The notes under the pieces were generated by a model. The model was not told the DNA's origin and did not search any database. It saw only the letters and a program-made list of their open reading frames with translations. Positions 63,400 through 64,000 of a stretch of DNA of 64,000 nucleotides are shown piece by piece. Origin of the DNA: Marinobacterium zhoushanense (GTDB lineage: Bacteria; Pseudomonadota; Gammaproteobacteria; Pseudomonadales; Balneatricaceae). The translations under genes were made by a program, and so were the position numbers. The DNA is taken from NCBI RefSeq assembly GCF_014641945.1, contig NZ_BMIJ01000007.1:248001-312000 (forward strand), in the 5' to 3' direction. Every line of letters starts with the position of its first letter. Positions within the stretch are counted from its first letter, which is position 1.

Positions 63400-64000
63400 A
63401 TGAGCCTGCTGACCCGATGGCCCCATGAACACCTGTGCTTAACCGAAACGGAGCGGCGTAGAGCTGTGCAGGCGGTGGAGCAGGCGTTTGCATCCACGCT
63501 GGAGTCGCTGCAGGTCGATATTGGCCTGAAAGAGTTGTTTGAACAGATCTACGTGCCGCTGGCCGCCTGGCTGGTGGAACGGCAGCGGGGACAGGTGCGG
63601 CCACTGGTGGTCGGCATCAACGGCGCGCAGGGGGCGGGCAAGTCCACCCTGTTCAACCTGCTCGAAGTGATCCTGGAGGAGGGGTTCGGGCTGAGGGTGA
63701 TCGGTTTCTCCATCGACGACCTGTACAAGACCCGGGCCGAGCGCGAACGCCTGGCACGGGAGATCCACCCGCTGATGAGCACCCGAGGCGTACCCGGTAC
63801 CCATGATGTGGAGCTGGGTATCGAGCTGCTCGATTCGCTGATCAATGCAGGTCCCGATACACTGACCAAGATTCCGGTGTTCGACAAATCGATCGACGAC
63901 CGCTGTCCGCCGACGGTGTGGCAGGAGTGGCTTGGCCCTGTGGATGTCATCGTGTTCGAGGGCTGGTGTGTCGGTGCGCTGCCACAGCCAGAGCAGGCGT
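63400..64000 (+). CDS. P-loop kinase, glycerate-kinase-like (partial, runs off the window)
   Basis: The first 200 codons are visible. After a helical start (ERRRAVQAVEQAFASTLESL) comes LVVGINGAQGAGKSTLFNLL with Walker A near residue 78, then GFSIDDLYKTRAERERLAREIHPL and TRGVPGTHDVELG, and later IVFEGWCVGAL. This is the pattern of the D-glycerate 3-kinase / uridine-kinase-like group. AGGAG precedes the ATG. The 3' end lies outside the window, so the exact substrate class cannot be fixed. Confidence 0.85.
   Translation, partial: MSLLTRWPHEHLCLTETERRRAVQAVEQAFASTLESLQVDIGLKELFEQIYVPLAAWLVERQRGQVRPLVVGINGAQGAGKSTLFNLLEVILEEGFGLRVIGFSIDDLYKTRAERERLAREIHPLMSTRGVPGTHDVELGIELLDSLINAGPDTLTKIPVFDKSIDDRCPPTVWQEWLGPVDVIVFEGWCVGALPQPEQA

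Overview
The window looks like a chromosomal segment of a marine gammaproteobacterium, probably from or near the Oceanospirillales. This rests on its high GC content, the dapD/dapE/dapC succinylase cluster, the HutF/HutG branch of histidine breakdown, a large NAD-type glutamate dehydrogenase beside PutA, and ZntB, RlmA and GreB of gammaproteobacterial type. No plasmid, phage, insertion sequence or CRISPR array was seen. The taxon is inferred, not proven.

Layout. Bases 1-4.7 kb hold the end of a GntR regulator, a cytosine-deaminase gene broken by an internal deletion, a LysR regulator, azoreductase and a drug/metabolite exporter. Bases 4.2-12.5 kb form a proline/glutamate block: an AsnC/Lrp regulator diverging from NAD-glutamate dehydrogenase, then bifunctional PutA, a possible 40-residue protein and a strong terminator. 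Bases 12.8-17.4 kb hold a spermidine/putrescine-type ABC operon (ATPase, binding protein, two permeases). In front of it are a sigma-54 promoter and two tandem NtrC-type sites. Directly upstream on the same strand is an unusual trio: a Lon-like protease, a UspA-like protein and DraT (dinitrogenase-reductase ADP-ribosyltransferase). No nif gene is in view.

Bases 21.6-31.5 kb hold an MgtC/DUF4010 membrane protein, a DEAD-box helicase, a peroxiredoxin-glutaredoxin fusion with an OxyR-like site, an NlpC/P60 lipoprotein, a gene-free stretch rich in DnaA-box-like sequences, a solute-binding lipoprotein translationally coupled to a GGDEF-EAL enzyme, a Ser-Asn-Lys-Lys tRNA cluster and greB. Bases 31.5-39.3 kb are mostly housekeeping: an EamA transporter, zntB, rlmA, dapE, dapD, a Spx/ArsC-like protein and dapC. 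Bases 39.5-44 kb hold a glycerophosphodiesterase gene, hutG-hutI diverging from hutF around a HutC-type operator, and then a decayed second copy of the glycerophosphodiesterase 3' end. The hut genes are therefore bracketed by two gdpd sequences.

The most system-like region is 44.2-56.5 kb. A membrane histidine kinase, an NtrC-class response regulator and a periplasmic binding protein overlap one another as an operon. The next operon encodes a second binding protein, two LIV/urea-type permeases, two ATPases, an iron-type alcohol dehydrogenase and a GabD-type aldehyde dehydrogenase. Between the two operons lie paired inverted repeats, an IHF-like site and a well-matched sigma-54 promoter in classical enhancer order. 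I read this as a self-contained sense-import-oxidise locus, possibly for 4-hydroxybutyrate or a related hydroxy acid or diol. The substrate is inference.

The window ends (56.5-64 kb) with fumC, an RND efflux pump with its membrane fusion protein, an alpha/beta hydrolase and the start of a P-loop kinase. Two independent sigma-54 promoters, nitrogen-related genes (put, gdh, hut, broken codA, polyamine-type uptake) and DraT suggest an organism that regulates nitrogen sources tightly.
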